Counted from the stretch's first letter, positions 19,074 through 29,247 are shown. The stretch is DNA of 64,000 nucleotides from Mycobacterium sp. M26 (GCF_001494595.1 NZ_LN929908.1:372001-436000), one strand, 5' to 3'. The notes: generated by a model from the letters alone, not told the origin. Numbers and translations are program-made.

Positions 19074-19757
19074 GTGGCCGGTGAGATGAACGACGGAGCT
19101 TCTGGACTCCGTGAGCGCAAAAAGCAGCGCACCCGCGCCACGTTGATCGACGTGGCGGCCAAGCTGTGCGTCGAACAGGGCTACGACAACACCACCGTCG
19201 ACCAGATCGCCGCCGCCGCCGACGTCTCGGCCAGAACCTTCAGTCGCTACTTCCCGAACAAGGAAGCGGTGGTGGTCGCCATCGTCGCCGATGTGGCCGA
19301 AGGGGTGGCCGCCGCGGTGGCCCGCCAGCCACTCGACATCACCGAGCACGAAGCCCTGATGCGGGCCAGCGTGGAAACCTTCCTGGGCCGGCCGGGCGGC
19401 GAGCACGATCCGGTGTTCTTCGAGCGGATGGTCCTGATGCTCAGGGTCCTCGGGACGACGCCGGCGATCGGGCTGTCGGCCTTCTCCTATCGCCCGGACG
19501 GGCCCCAGCACCCGGTCTTCAACGCCGTCGCCCGGCGGATGCGGTTACCCGTCGAGCACCCCGCGCTGCGCATCCTGTTCGACACCTGGGCCGTGTTGAT
19601 GGGAGCGGCCTGTTCCGGCCTCGGGGCGCCCGGTGCGCCACCAATCGAGCCGCACGTTTTGTGCGAGCGAATCCAGTCCACGTACGGCACGTTTGCCCGG
19701 CTGTGGACCCCATGGCATACCCCAGGCCAGCCCCCCGCGGGCGAGTCGGCACAATAG
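19074..19757 (+). CDS. TetR family regulator, twin 2
   Basis: 227 residues from GTG 19074; ATG 19086 (MNDGASGLRERK) is an alternative. The DNA-binding domain (LRERKKQRTRATLIDVAAKL, TVDQIAAAADVSARTFSRYF) differs from that of twin 1 by only conservative changes, implying a shared or overlapping operator. The C-terminal domain is distinct and ends in a Pro-rich tail. Arose presumably by tandem duplication. Precedes gltA2 by 63 nt on the same strand, so gltA2 is another possible target. Confidence 0.87.
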   Translation: MAGEMNDGASGLRERKKQRTRATLIDVAAKLCVEQGYDNTTVDQIAAAADVSARTFSRYFPNKEAVVVAIVADVAEGVAAAVARQPLDITEHEALMRASVETFLGRPGGEHDPVFFERMVLMLRVLGTTPAIGLSAFSYRPDGPQHPVFNAVARRMRLPVEHPALRILFDTWAVLMGAACSGLGAPGAPPIEPHVLCERIQSTYGTFARLWTPWHTPGQPPAGESAQ

Positions 19758-19820
19758 CGACTACCTTCACCTAAGTACGGACAGCCTTAGCAGGCGTCGA
19801 AGAGCGCAGAAGGGGTTCTT

Positions 19821-21116
<1,296 letters not shown>

Positions 21117-21129
21117 CCCGCCTTCCTGT

Positions 21130-21155
21130 CCCGCCCACACCAACGAATGGGCGGG
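21130..21155 (+). terminator. Candidate terminator hairpin after gltA2
   Basis: CCCGCCCA pairs perfectly with TGGGCGGG across a 10-nt loop, immediately followed by AAAGG rather than a run of T. U-poor hairpins of this kind are common at mycobacterial gene ends. It separates gltA2 from the MarR-controlled pump. Confidence 0.55.
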
Positions 21156-21215
21156 AAAGGGCGAGTGATCTTCGCCATGTCGTCGAGTTCGAGGACGGGT
21201 AGGTCTTGCCCTCGG

Positions 21216-21256
21216 AACAGTTGTAGTTTAACAATAGTTGTGTGAATACAACTGTT
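21216..21256. promoter_or_regulatory. Nested palindromic operator of the MFS/MarR operon
   Basis: Outer arms AACAGTTGTA (21216-21225) and TACAACTGTT (21247-21256) are a perfect 10-bp inverted repeat. An inner palindrome ACAA-TAG-TTGT (21231-21241) has exactly the same centre, base 21236. The right outer arm covers the GTG start region of the pump gene. Such AT-rich palindromes are typical MarR-dimer sites; the co-operonic MarR regulator is the likely ligand. Binding here would block transcription and perhaps a leaderless start at 21242. Confidence 0.7.
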
Positions 21257-22690
21257 GACGACCTGAGCGCGCGGCGCAAGACGATCATCCTGGCGTCCTG
21301 TTGTCTGAGCCTGCTCATCGTGTCGATGGACGCGACCATCGTCAACGTCGCCATCCCGTCGATCCGGGCCGACCTGCACGCCAGTCCGGCCCAGATGCAG
21401 TGGGTCGTGGACATCTACACTCTGGTGCTGGCCTCGCTGCTGATGCTGTCCGGCGCCACCGGTGACCGGTTCGGCCGCCGCCGGGTGTTCCAGATCGGCC
21501 TGGTCGCCTTCGCGCTGGGCTCGCTGCTGTGCAGCATCGCCCCCACCATCACCATGCTGATCGGCGCACGTCTGGTCCAGGCGATCGGCGGTTCGATGAT
21601 GAATCCTGTTGCACTGTCCATCATTTCGCAGATCTTCGTCGGTCGGGTGGAGCGCGCCCGGGCGTTGGGCATCTGGGGCGCGGTGGTCGGCATCTCGATG
21701 GCACTGGGCCCCATCGTCGGCGGCCTGCTGATCGAAGTCGTGGGCTGGCGGGCGGTGTTCTGGATCAACCTGCCGATCTGTGCGGTGGCGGTGCTGCTGA
21801 CGGCGATCTTCGTGCCGGAGACCAAGTCGGCCACCATGCGCGATATCGACCCGGTAGGTCAGCTGCTGGCGGTGGTCACCCTGTTCGGCCTGGTGTTCGT
21901 GCTGATCGAGGCGCCGGGCATGGGCTGGACCAACCCGCGGATCGTCGCGATCGCCGTGGCCGCCGCCGTCGCCTTTGTCGCGTTCCTGCGCTACGAGTCC
22001 CGCCGCCACGACCCCTTCATCGATCTGCGGTTCTTCCGCAGCATCCCGTTCTCGTCGGCCACCGTGACCGCGGTCTGCGCGTTCGCCGGCTGGGGGTCGT
22101 TCCTGTTCATGATGTCGCTGTACCTCCAGGGGGAGCGCGGCTACTCCGCGGCGCACACCGGCCTGATCTACCTGCCGATCGCGGTCGGCGCGCTGTTCTT
22201 CTCGCTGCTGTCCGGCCGGCTGGTCGGCCGCTTCGGCGCCCGCCCGTCGCTGTTGATCTCCGGTGTCCTGATGGCGATCGCCTCGGTGATGCTGACGTTC
22301 CTGTCCCCGACCACCCCGGTGTGGGTGCTACTGGTGATCTTCGCGATCTACGGCATCGGATTCGGCATGGTCAACGCACCGATCACCAACGCCGCCGTCA
22401 GCGGGATGCCCAAGGACCGGGCCGGTGCCGCCTCCGCGGTCACCTCGACCTCCCGGCAGGTGGGCGTGAGCATCGGTGTCGCGCTGTGCGGTTCGGTCGC
22501 GGGCCCCGCACTGGCCACCTTCGGCGGCGACTTCACCGCGGCGGCCCGGCCACTGTGGTACATCAACATCGTGCTCGGACTCGCCATCGCCGTCCTGGCG
22601 ATCACGTCGACCTCCGCGCGGGCCCACCGGTCCGCCGAGCGGCTGGCGCCGCTCATCGAGGACCAGCGGATCGGGGTCGCGCGTGTCTAA
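21242..22690 (+). CDS. DHA2 (14-helix) drug:H+ antiporter
   Basis: 482 residues. MFS drug efflux of the EmrB/QacA type: SMDATIVNVAIPSI in helix 1 (motif D1), GDRFGRRRVFQIG (motif A) and GPIVGGLLI in helix 5 (motif C of antiporters). Fourteen helices are readable. GTG 21242 lies inside the operator palindrome and has no Shine-Dalgarno, so a leaderless mRNA is probable. Its end overlaps the MarR gene by 8 nt, forming a self-regulated efflux operon. Substrate unknown. Confidence 0.9.
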   Translation: MNTTVDDLSARRKTIILASCCLSLLIVSMDATIVNVAIPSIRADLHASPAQMQWVVDIYTLVLASLLMLSGATGDRFGRRRVFQIGLVAFALGSLLCSIAPTITMLIGARLVQAIGGSMMNPVALSIISQIFVGRVERARALGIWGAVVGISMALGPIVGGLLIEVVGWRAVFWINLPICAVAVLLTAIFVPETKSATMRDIDPVGQLLAVVTLFGLVFVLIEAPGMGWTNPRIVAIAVAAAVAFVAFLRYESRRHDPFIDLRFFRSIPFSSATVTAVCAFAGWGSFLFMMSLYLQGERGYSAAHTGLIYLPIAVGALFFSLLSGRLVGRFGARPSLLISGVLMAIASVMLTFLSPTTPVWVLLVIFAIYGIGFGMVNAPITNAAVSGMPKDRAGAASAVTSTSRQVGVSIGVALCGSVAGPALATFGGDFTAAARPLWYINIVLGLAIAVLAITSTSARAHRSAERLAPLIEDQRIGVARV

Positions 22691-23096
22691 CCCACTGGCC
22701 GACGAGGTGTGGCGCGCACTGTCCACTCTGGTGCTCGACAACAAGGATGCCTGGCGCCGCGCCGCGGTCGAGCGAACGGGCCTGCCGTTCAGCCGGATTC
22801 GTATTCTTAAGCGGCTGGCCAAGCGTCCGATGACGGTCAAGCAGGTGGCCGAGATGGCGACTATCGACGCTCCGGCGGCCACCGTGGCCGTCAACGATCT
22901 CGAGGAGCGCGGTCTGGTCACCCGTGAGGTCGACCCGCAGAACCGGCGGTGCAAGCTGGTGTCGTTGACCGACGCCGGCCGTCAGATGATCGCGGTGGTC
23001 GACGCCACCGAGGACCCCGCCCCGGGCGGGCTCGCCGCACTCGGCGACGACGACCTCGCCGCCCTGCAGGCGATCCTGGCCCGAGTGGTCAGCTGA
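22683..23096 (+). CDS. MarR family repressor of the adjacent pump
   Basis: 137 residues from GTG 22683, overlapping the pump stop by 8 nt. Winged-helix core: FSRIRILKRLAKRPMTVKQVAEMATIDAPAATVAVNDLEERGLVTREVDPQNRRCKLVSLT is recognisable, with the wing arginines NRRC. The operon structure and the palindrome at 21216-21256 suggest autoregulation. Overlaps the convergent DUF2630 gene by 8 nt at its 3' end. Confidence 0.88.
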   Translation: MSNPLADEVWRALSTLVLDNKDAWRRAAVERTGLPFSRIRILKRLAKRPMTVKQVAEMATIDAPAATVAVNDLEERGLVTREVDPQNRRCKLVSLTDAGRQMIAVVDATEDPAPGGLAALGDDDLAALQAILARVVS

Positions 23097-23355
23097 GGTA
23101 GCCCTCGACCTCGTCGGGCGGACGCACAGTGGCCTCGCGCGGGTCGCCGCCGGTCTCACGCAGTGCACGACGCTGCCGCAACAGATCCCAGCACTGGTCG
23201 AGTTCGGTTTCGATGGCCCGCAGGCGCTGGTGCTCCTCGGATGGGTCGATCTCGCGATGCACCAGCTGGTCGCGGAGTCGACGCTCCTCGGCCACCAGGT
23301 TGTGGATCCGGGCGAGGGTGTCGGAATCGGTGGGTGTGCTGTCGTCTGCCACCAC
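23089..23355 (-). CDS. DUF2630 small protein
   Basis: 88 residues. A charged helical hairpin: LARIHNLVAEERRLRDQLVHRE, then LRAIETELDQCWDLLRQRRALRETGGDP, matching DUF2630, a family widespread in actinobacteria with no known function. The repeated pattern of Leu and charged residues suggests a two-helix coiled coil. ATG 23355. It lies 24 nt upstream of, and is read away from, the aminotransferase stop on the same strand, so it may be the last gene of that transcript. Confidence 0.85.
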   Translation of the reverse strand: MVADDSTPTDSDTLARIHNLVAEERRLRDQLVHREIDPSEEHQRLRAIETELDQCWDLLRQRRALRETGGDPREATVRPPDEVEGYLS

Positions 23356-23379
23356 TCCAGTGTGCCCGCGCCGGGCCGA

Positions 23380-24699
23380 CTACGACAGGGAACGAAGAAC
23401 CTCGGCGAACGCGGTGCAGAACCAGTCAACGTCGGACTCGGAGAACACCAGCGGCGGCCGGACTTTCAGCACGTTACCGTCGCGGCCGCAGACCGAGATC
23501 AGCACGCGCTGTTCCCGCATCGCATTGACCACCGTCTTGGCGCTGGTCCGGTCGGATTCGCCTGTCGGCGTGACTATTTCAACGCCGATGTAGAGTCCGG
23601 CACCGCGGACATCGCCGATGCGCGGGTGGTCGCGGGCGAGCGCGGCCAGTTCGGTGCGCAGCATGGTGCCGACGTGATCGGCGTTGGCCATCAGCTTCTC
23701 GTCCTCGATGACGTCGAGCACGGCTGCGGCAGCGGCCATCGTGACCGGATTACCGCCGAAAGTGTTGAAGTAGGGCACTCCGCGGGCGAAGGACTCCAGC
23801 ACGTCGGAGCGCGCGGCCATCGCCGCGATCGGAAGGCCGTTGCCCATCGGCTTGCCCGTCGTCACCAGATCGGGAACTACGCCGTGGCGCAGGAAGCCCC
23901 ACATCGCCTCGCCGGTGCGGGCGAAACCGGGCTGGACCTCGTCGGCGATGAACACCCCACCCGCGCGGCGCACCGCGTCCACCGCGGGCCCCAGCACTGA
24001 CGGGTCGGGGTAGATGCCGTCGGAGGAGAAGATGGTGTCGACGATCAGCGCGCTCACCCCCGCGCCGCTGGCGGCCAGGTCCTCGATCGCGGCAGCGACG
24101 TCAGCGGCAAACCTGCCGGCGAGTTCGCCGGCCGGGATGCGGTAACTGTCCGGCGGGGCGATGGCGCGAACGTGCGGGCCCAGGGCGGTCGCACCGCCGA
24201 TCGACGGGGAGATCGCAGTGACGGCGGCGGTGTTGCCGTGGTAGGCGTCGGTCGTGATGATCACACCCTGTGCGCCGGTATGCATTTCGGCCACGCGCAG
24301 GGCCAGGTCGTTGACCTCTGAGCCGGTGCAGGCGTACATCACCTGGTCGATCTGGTCGGGCATGGTGGCCAGCAGCCGCTCGCTGTAGTCCACGATCCCC
24401 TGGTGTAGATACCGGGTGTGGGTGTTGAGGGTGGCCAGCTGCCGGCTGACCGCCTCGACGACGTGCGGATGGCAGTGGCCGACGCTGGCGACGTTGTTGT
24501 AGGCATCCAGGTAGCAGGTGCCGTCGGCGTCATAGAGCCGGGTGCCCTCGCCCCGGACCAGGTGCACCGGCCGCTCGTAGAACAGCCGGTACGCCGGGCC
24601 GAGCATGCGGTCGCGGGCCGCGATCAACGATTCGGTGGCCGGATCGAGCGGTTGATCCGGTGAGTAGCTGTTGGAATCCATGATGTTCGAGAAACCCAT
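23380..24699 (-). CDS. Class-III PLP enzyme, ethanolamine-phosphate phospho-lyase (ETNPPL)-like
   Basis: 439 residues. Fold-type I class-III aminotransferase with the PLP lysine in TGKPMGNG (about 281). Its motifs YLDAYNNVASVGHCHP, LNTHTRYLH, GGVFIADEVQPGFARTG and YFNTFGGNP match, from memory, human ETNPPL/PHYKPL, which eliminate phosphate from O-phosphoethanolamine or phosphohydroxylysine rather than transaminate. The nearby APH-fold kinase would supply such a substrate, and the permease 43 nt upstream would import the amine. A true transaminase cannot be excluded. Confidence 0.78.
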   Translation of the reverse strand: MGFSNIMDSNSYSPDQPLDPATESLIAARDRMLGPAYRLFYERPVHLVRGEGTRLYDADGTCYLDAYNNVASVGHCHPHVVEAVSRQLATLNTHTRYLHQGIVDYSERLLATMPDQIDQVMYACTGSEVNDLALRVAEMHTGAQGVIITTDAYHGNTAAVTAISPSIGGATALGPHVRAIAPPDSYRIPAGELAGRFAADVAAAIEDLAASGAGVSALIVDTIFSSDGIYPDPSVLGPAVDAVRRAGGVFIADEVQPGFARTGEAMWGFLRHGVVPDLVTTGKPMGNGLPIAAMAARSDVLESFARGVPYFNTFGGNPVTMAAAAAVLDVIEDEKLMANADHVGTMLRTELAALARDHPRIGDVRGAGLYIGVEIVTPTGESDRTSAKTVVNAMREQRVLISVCGRDGNVLKVRPPLVFSESDVDWFCTAFAEVLRSLS

Positions 24700-24742
24700 A
24701 TCGCTACTCCATGTCCTTGTCGTTGATCGCGGCCCGAGGGAC

Positions 24743-26305
24743 TCAGCGTTCGTGTGCCTCCTCGAGCACGATCCGGCCCAGCTCTGAATACCGCTGCGGC
24801 GACTTCGCTTTCAGATAGACCGCGAGCAGGATTCCGCTGATGCCGACCACGGCGACCACGTAGGGGATGATGGTGAACACCCAGTCGGTGGCAGCCGTCC
24901 CGGCGGCGAACGAGGCGTTCTTGCCGAGCAGGTAGATCACGTAGAGCATCCCGATGCCGCCCAACAGCGGTGCCAGGAATGTCTTGAACCAGTGCGCGGT
25001 TTCGGGATGGTTCTTGCCGACGTGGAAGTAGGCGATCACCGCGAACGCCGCCAGGGCCTGCACGATCAGGATCGCGGTGGTGCCCAGCAGTGCCATCAGG
25101 CCGTACAGGCCGGTGTAGGGATCACGACCGGTGAAGGCGAAGAACAGCACGACCACGGTGGCGAAGATGGTCTGGGCCAGGCCGGCGATGTGCGGCGAAC
25201 CGTGCACCGGGTGGGTGGCGCCCAGGGTCTTGCGCATGCCGGGGATGACGTTCTCCCGGCCGAGTGCGTAGATGTAGCGAGCTGCGCAGTTGTGGAACGC
25301 CATACCGCAGGCGAACGAACCGGTCATCAGCAGGATCTTGAACATGTCCACGGCCCAGGTGCCCAGGTTCTTGTCGACCGGGCCGAAGAAGATGTCACCG
25401 GCGGTCGACGAATCCTGCGCCAGCGCAATGGCATTCTGCGGTCCGGTGCCGACGATGGCCATCCAGGAGATGAAGATGTAGAACAGCCCGATTCCGACCA
25501 CCGAGCTGATGACCGCGATCGGGATGATCTTCTTGGGGTTCTTGGACTCCTCGCCGTACATCGCCGAGGACTCGAAACCGACCCAGGACCAGAACGCGAA
25601 GAACAGGCCGATACCGGCCGAGCCGGCCACCGCCAGTGCGCTGCCGTCCGGGCCCGCCACGGTGCCCGAGAGGCTCTGGAATCCGTTGAGCGGGTTCAGC
25701 GATCCCCACGACCAGCCCTGCGGGCCGCCGCCGGTGAACAGCACCGAGAATGCCATCAGGGACAGCATGACGATCTCGGTGATGAGGAACACCCCGAGCA
25801 CCTTGGCCGCCAGGTTGATGTCGAAGTACGTCAGCACCAGGTTGACCACCAGCATGCCGATGGCGAACACGATCCACGAGATGTTCACGTGGAAGAGGCT
25901 GTTGAACGTGTCGTTGGCGAAGAACGCGAAGATGCCGATCAGCGATGCCTCGAACACCATGTAGGCCATCGTCGTCAGGAACCCTGCTCCCAGGCCCACG
26001 ATCCGGCCCAGGCCGTGTGAGATGTAGCCGTAGAAGGCTCCGGTCGCGGTGATGTGCTTGCTCATCGCGGCGTAGCCGATCGCGAAGAGGGTGAGCACGA
26101 TCGTGGCGACGAAGTAGCCGGCCGGGGCGTAGGCGCCGTTACCGAACCCGACGGCGATCGGCACGTTGCCCACCATGGCGGTGATCGGGGCTGCCGTGGC
26201 CACCGCCATGAACAGCACGCCGATCAGGCCGACGGCGTTGGGCTTGAGCCGCTGGACGGCGTCGCCCTTGGCCGCCTCGGCAGGCGGGTCGATGATGTCG
26301 CTCAT
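24743..26305 (-). CDS. APC-superfamily amino acid/amine permease
   Basis: 520 residues from ATG 26305; the longer frame to 26461 lacks a conserved leader. Twelve or more helices, starting with VGLIGVLFMAVATAAPITAMVGNVPIAVGFGN (the helix-1 G-rich unwound segment of APC carriers) and including FWSWVGFESSAMYGEESKNPKKIIP, the conserved helix 6/loop. Imports amino acids, polyamines or ethanolamine with a cation. It lies just upstream of the phospho-lyase-like gene on the same strand and divergent from the kinase gene. Confidence 0.86.
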   Translation of the reverse strand: MSDIIDPPAEAAKGDAVQRLKPNAVGLIGVLFMAVATAAPITAMVGNVPIAVGFGNGAYAPAGYFVATIVLTLFAIGYAAMSKHITATGAFYGYISHGLGRIVGLGAGFLTTMAYMVFEASLIGIFAFFANDTFNSLFHVNISWIVFAIGMLVVNLVLTYFDINLAAKVLGVFLITEIVMLSLMAFSVLFTGGGPQGWSWGSLNPLNGFQSLSGTVAGPDGSALAVAGSAGIGLFFAFWSWVGFESSAMYGEESKNPKKIIPIAVISSVVGIGLFYIFISWMAIVGTGPQNAIALAQDSSTAGDIFFGPVDKNLGTWAVDMFKILLMTGSFACGMAFHNCAARYIYALGRENVIPGMRKTLGATHPVHGSPHIAGLAQTIFATVVVLFFAFTGRDPYTGLYGLMALLGTTAILIVQALAAFAVIAYFHVGKNHPETAHWFKTFLAPLLGGIGMLYVIYLLGKNASFAAGTAATDWVFTIIPYVVAVVGISGILLAVYLKAKSPQRYSELGRIVLEEAHER

Positions 26306-26348
26306 GGTATGAATTCCCGTCTCGAACACGACCGGTGGTCGCGCATTT

Positions 26349-26361
26349 ATTTGGTCTGGTT
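26349..26361 (+). promoter_or_regulatory. Direct repeat ATTTGGTCTGGTT, site 1
   Basis: This 13-mer recurs with one mismatch (ATTTGGTCTGCTT) at 26546-26558. Site 1 lies 44 nt upstream of the permease start; site 2 lies 12 nt before the kinase start. Its position in both divergent promoters makes it a candidate operator, possibly for the GntR/UTRA protein encoded downstream. It is not an inverted repeat, which argues against a simple dimer site. Confidence 0.35.
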
Positions 26362-26545
26362 TGGCCCGAGATGCGGCTGCGTCTGGGGAGCGAGGTGGAT
26401 GTCGAAGACGACGTTGTGATACGACGCGGACATTGTTACCCCTCCCAGATCTACTGGTCAACAGTAAGAATCGAGATCGGGGGCGGTGTGTTTCGGCAAT
26501 GTTTCCGAATGGCCCGGCCGCGAAACGCTGACGTTAAATGTCCTG

Positions 26546-26558
26546 ATTTGGTCTGCTT
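26546..26558 (+). promoter_or_regulatory. Direct repeat ATTTGGTCTGCTT, site 2
   Basis: Second copy of the 13-mer described for 26349-26361, in the same orientation. It immediately precedes the GGGAGG ribosome site of the kinase gene. Confidence 0.35.
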
Positions 26559-26569
26559 GGGAGGCGGTA

Positions 26570-27601
26570 ATGGTTCACACTGTTGGCATGCCGGGATTGC
26601 CGCCGACTCATGAGTTCTTCGCGCGTGCAGCACTTCCTGCCTACGGCCGTGCCCCCGATTCGGCATTGCGCCTGTTGAGCCTGTCGGAGAATGCCACCTA
26701 TCTGGTCGACGACGACGACCCGATCGTGCTGCGCGTGCACCGGCCCGGGTACCACTCACTGGACGCGATCCGCTCGGAACTGGCCTGGATGAAGGCGCTG
26801 CGCACCGACACCCCGGTGACCACGCCGGAGCTGATCTTCGCGCGGGATGGCGCCGATGTGGTGGTCGCCGAGGTCGACGGGGACGTCTTGCACGTCGACG
26901 CGGTCACCTTCGTCCCCGGATGTACCGCCGAGGACGATCCCGACGCGGTGGGCTTCGACGAACTCGGGCGGATCACCGCGATCATGCACGAGCATTCCCG
27001 GGGCTGGGCCGCGCCGACCGGGTTCACCCGGTTCCGCTGGGACCTGGAGGCCATCCTGGGGCCCGAAGCCCGATGGGGTAACTGGCGGCTGGCTCCCGGG
27101 CTGACCGATACCGACCGGTCGTGGATTCAGCGCGCCTCCGATGACATCACCGCCAAGCTCACCGAATTCGGCTCGGCACCAGATCGTTTCGGCCTGGTCC
27201 ACGCTGACCTGCGGTTGGCCAACCTGATGGTCGATCCGTCCGACGTCGCGGCCGGCATCACGGTGATCGACTTCGACGACTGCGGCTGGTCCTGGTACCT
27301 GGCCGATCTCGGCGCCGCGGTGTCGTTCATCGAGGACACCCCGGCCGGCGAGCGGATCATCGCCGAATGGCTCACCGGGTACTTCGAGGTCGGTTCCATC
27401 CCTGCCGCCCACCTCGAGCTCATCCCGTCGTTCGTCATGATGCGCCGCATCATGCTCACCGCGTGGATCGCCTCCCACCACGACGCCGACGCGGCGATCG
27501 GTGTCGGCGAGCAGTTCGCTCCCGACACCGCCCGGTTGGCGCAGCGTTATCTGGAGGACCGAACCTGGCTCCACGAGGCGATCTTCGGTTCCAGGGTCTG
27601 A
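26570..27601 (+). CDS. APH-fold small-molecule kinase (hydroxylysine/amino-alcohol kinase-like)
   Basis: 343 residues from ATG 26570, chosen for its GGGAGG site; a GTG or other start upstream to 26486 is less likely. Kinase marks: the nucleotide-loop strand [21 protein letters not shown], catalytic [10 protein letters not shown] (HxDxxxxN) near residue 210 and the metal-binding IDFDDCG. Belongs to the phosphotransferase family with homoserine, choline and hydroxylysine kinases. Divergent from the permease/phospho-lyase genes and followed by an SDR and a GntR regulator; this context points to phosphorylation of an amino-alcohol. Confidence 0.82.
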   Translation: MVHTVGMPGLPPTHEFFARAALPAYGRAPDSALRLLSLSENATYLVDDDDPIVLRVHRPGYHSLDAIRSELAWMKALRTDTPVTTPELIFARDGADVVVAEVDGDVLHVDAVTFVPGCTAEDDPDAVGFDELGRITAIMHEHSRGWAAPTGFTRFRWDLEAILGPEARWGNWRLAPGLTDTDRSWIQRASDDITAKLTEFGSAPDRFGLVHADLRLANLMVDPSDVAAGITVIDFDDCGWSWYLADLGAAVSFIEDTPAGERIIAEWLTGYFEVGSIPAAHLELIPSFVMMRRIMLTAWIASHHDADAAIGVGEQFAPDTARLAQRYLEDRTWLHEAIFGSRV

Positions 27602-27627
27602 ACGACCTTGCGGCAGAAAGGAAACGG

Positions 27628-28404
27628 ATGTTTGATCTGAAGTCGGCCTCGGTCCTGGTGACAGGCGGGAGCAAGGGGATCGGTCGGGGTATCGCCTCGG
27701 TATTCGCCTCGGCGGGTGCCAACGTGGCGATCGCGGCACGATCCTCGGCCGACATCGACGCCGTGGTGGCCGATCTCGACGACCGGGGTTCGGGCAAGGT
27801 GCTCGGCGTCCAGGTCGATGTCTCGGATCCGATGTCGTGTGCCAACCTTGCCGAGACAGTGCGCGAGACATTCGGCGGCATCGACGTGGTGTGCGCCAAC
27901 GCCGGTATCTTTCCCGAGGCCCCGCTCGCCTCGATGACGCCAGCCCAACTCGACGAGGTGCTCGACGTCAACGTCAAGGGCAACATTTTCACCGTGCAGT
28001 CCTGCCTCGACGCGCTTATCGCGTCTGGTCGCGGCCGGGTGATCCTCACCTCGTCGATCACCGGGCCCATCACCGGTTTCCCGGGCTGGTCGCACTACGG
28101 TGCGTCCAAAGCCGCTCAGCTCGGCTTCATGCGAACTGCTGCAATCGAATTGGCGCCGCACCGCATCACGGTCAACGCCATCCTGCCCGGCAATATCTAC
28201 ACCGAAGGCCTCGCCGACATGGGTGAGGACTACATCGCCGGGATGACCCGAGCGATCCCAGCCGGTGCACTTGGCACCCCGGAGGACATCGGCCACCTCG
28301 CCGCGTTCCTCGCCACCAAGGAGGCCGGCTACATCACGGGCCAGGCCATCGCGGTCGACGGTGGCCAGGTGCTTCCCGAATCGCCGGACGCCGTAATTCA
28401 CTAG
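27628..28404 (+). CDS. Short-chain dehydrogenase/reductase of the kinase cluster
   Basis: 258 residues from ATG 27628 with AAAGGA upstream. Classical SDR: cofactor loop [10 protein letters not shown] (residues 12-21), CANAG, catalytic Ser in TSSITG, YGASK (Tyr/Lys) and PGNIYTEG. The Arg after the second strand (AARSS) suggests NADP(H), which is inference. It could oxidise an alcohol or reduce an aldehyde produced by the neighbouring phospho-lyase. Lies 26 nt after the kinase and 2 nt before the GntR gene. Confidence 0.88.
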   Translation: MFDLKSASVLVTGGSKGIGRGIASVFASAGANVAIAARSSADIDAVVADLDDRGSGKVLGVQVDVSDPMSCANLAETVRETFGGIDVVCANAGIFPEAPLASMTPAQLDEVLDVNVKGNIFTVQSCLDALIASGRGRVILTSSITGPITGFPGWSHYGASKAAQLGFMRTAAIELAPHRITVNAILPGNIYTEGLADMGEDYIAGMTRAIPAGALGTPEDIGHLAAFLATKEAGYITGQAIAVDGGQVLPESPDAVIH

Positions 28405-28406
28405 CG

Positions 28407-29192
28407 ATGGAAGAGTCCGAGGGCGGGCCGATCGCCGAGGACGTACGTCGCCGCATCCTGTCGATGCTGGCGCAAGGTGCGTTGCGGCCCGGATCTCGGT
28501 TGGGCACCGAACGCGAGATGGCCGAGCAGTTCGCGGTCTCGCGGTCCACCCTGCGCAGCGCACTGCTGCCGCTGAGCCGGGCGGGTGTGCTGGAACGCCG
28601 GACCGGTCGAGGCGGTGGCACCTTTGTGCGGGCCGACGTCGTCGAACGCAATGCCGCCGAACTCGCCGGACTGCCCGCCCGATTGCGCAGCGGCGGGCAC
28701 ACCAGCACCACCAGGGTGCTGGCCACCGACCGGCGGCCGGCCACCCCCGCCGAGGCTTCGGCACTCGAGATCACCACGCGCGATGAGGTTTTCGCCATCC
28801 GGCGGCTGCGATTCGCCGACGGTGTACCGCTGTCGGTGGACTTCTCCTGCTTCATCGCCGAACAGGTGGTGGATCTGCTCGAGCAGCCACTGGGCGGTTC
28901 GATCTACGAACTGCTGGCCGTTCGCTACGGTCTGACCCCCGCGACGTCGACCGAGATGATCGAAGTCGTCAGCGCCAGCCCCCGCGAGGCCGAATGGCTC
29001 GGCATCGCCAACAAGCGTCCCCTGGTCGCGATCACTCGCGTCACCCACGATGCCTCGGACCGGCCGTTCGAGTACGCCTACGACCTGTTCCGCGCCGACC
29101 GGGTCCGGCTCACGGCGACCACGTCGACGGTCACCTCCCGGGAACGCCGGGGCACCGACGGCAGGGTCGAACGGTCGGTCAGTAGCGCCTGA
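28407..29192 (+). CDS. GntR/HutC-type regulator with UTRA domain
   Basis: 261 residues. N-terminal winged helix: EDVRRRILSMLAQGALRPGSRLGTEREMAEQFAVSRSTLRSALLPL. The C-terminal part (from about residue 90) is a UTRA ligand-binding domain, recognised by RRLRFADGVPLSVDFSCF and LGIANKRPLVAITRVTHDA. HutC-type GntR proteins usually repress catabolic operons until the substrate binds. Two bases separate it from the SDR, so it is in the kinase-SDR operon and likely its regulator. Confidence 0.88.
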   Translation: MEESEGGPIAEDVRRRILSMLAQGALRPGSRLGTEREMAEQFAVSRSTLRSALLPLSRAGVLERRTGRGGGTFVRADVVERNAAELAGLPARLRSGGHTSTTRVLATDRRPATPAEASALEITTRDEVFAIRRLRFADGVPLSVDFSCFIAEQVVDLLEQPLGGSIYELLAVRYGLTPATSTEMIEVVSASPREAEWLGIANKRPLVAITRVTHDASDRPFEYAYDLFRADRVRLTATTSTVTSRERRGTDGRVERSVSSA

Positions 29193-29247
29193 TTCACCGC
29201 GCTGTGCTCACCGAGCGAAATGTGTGCCGGGCGTGTGTACTTCATCG

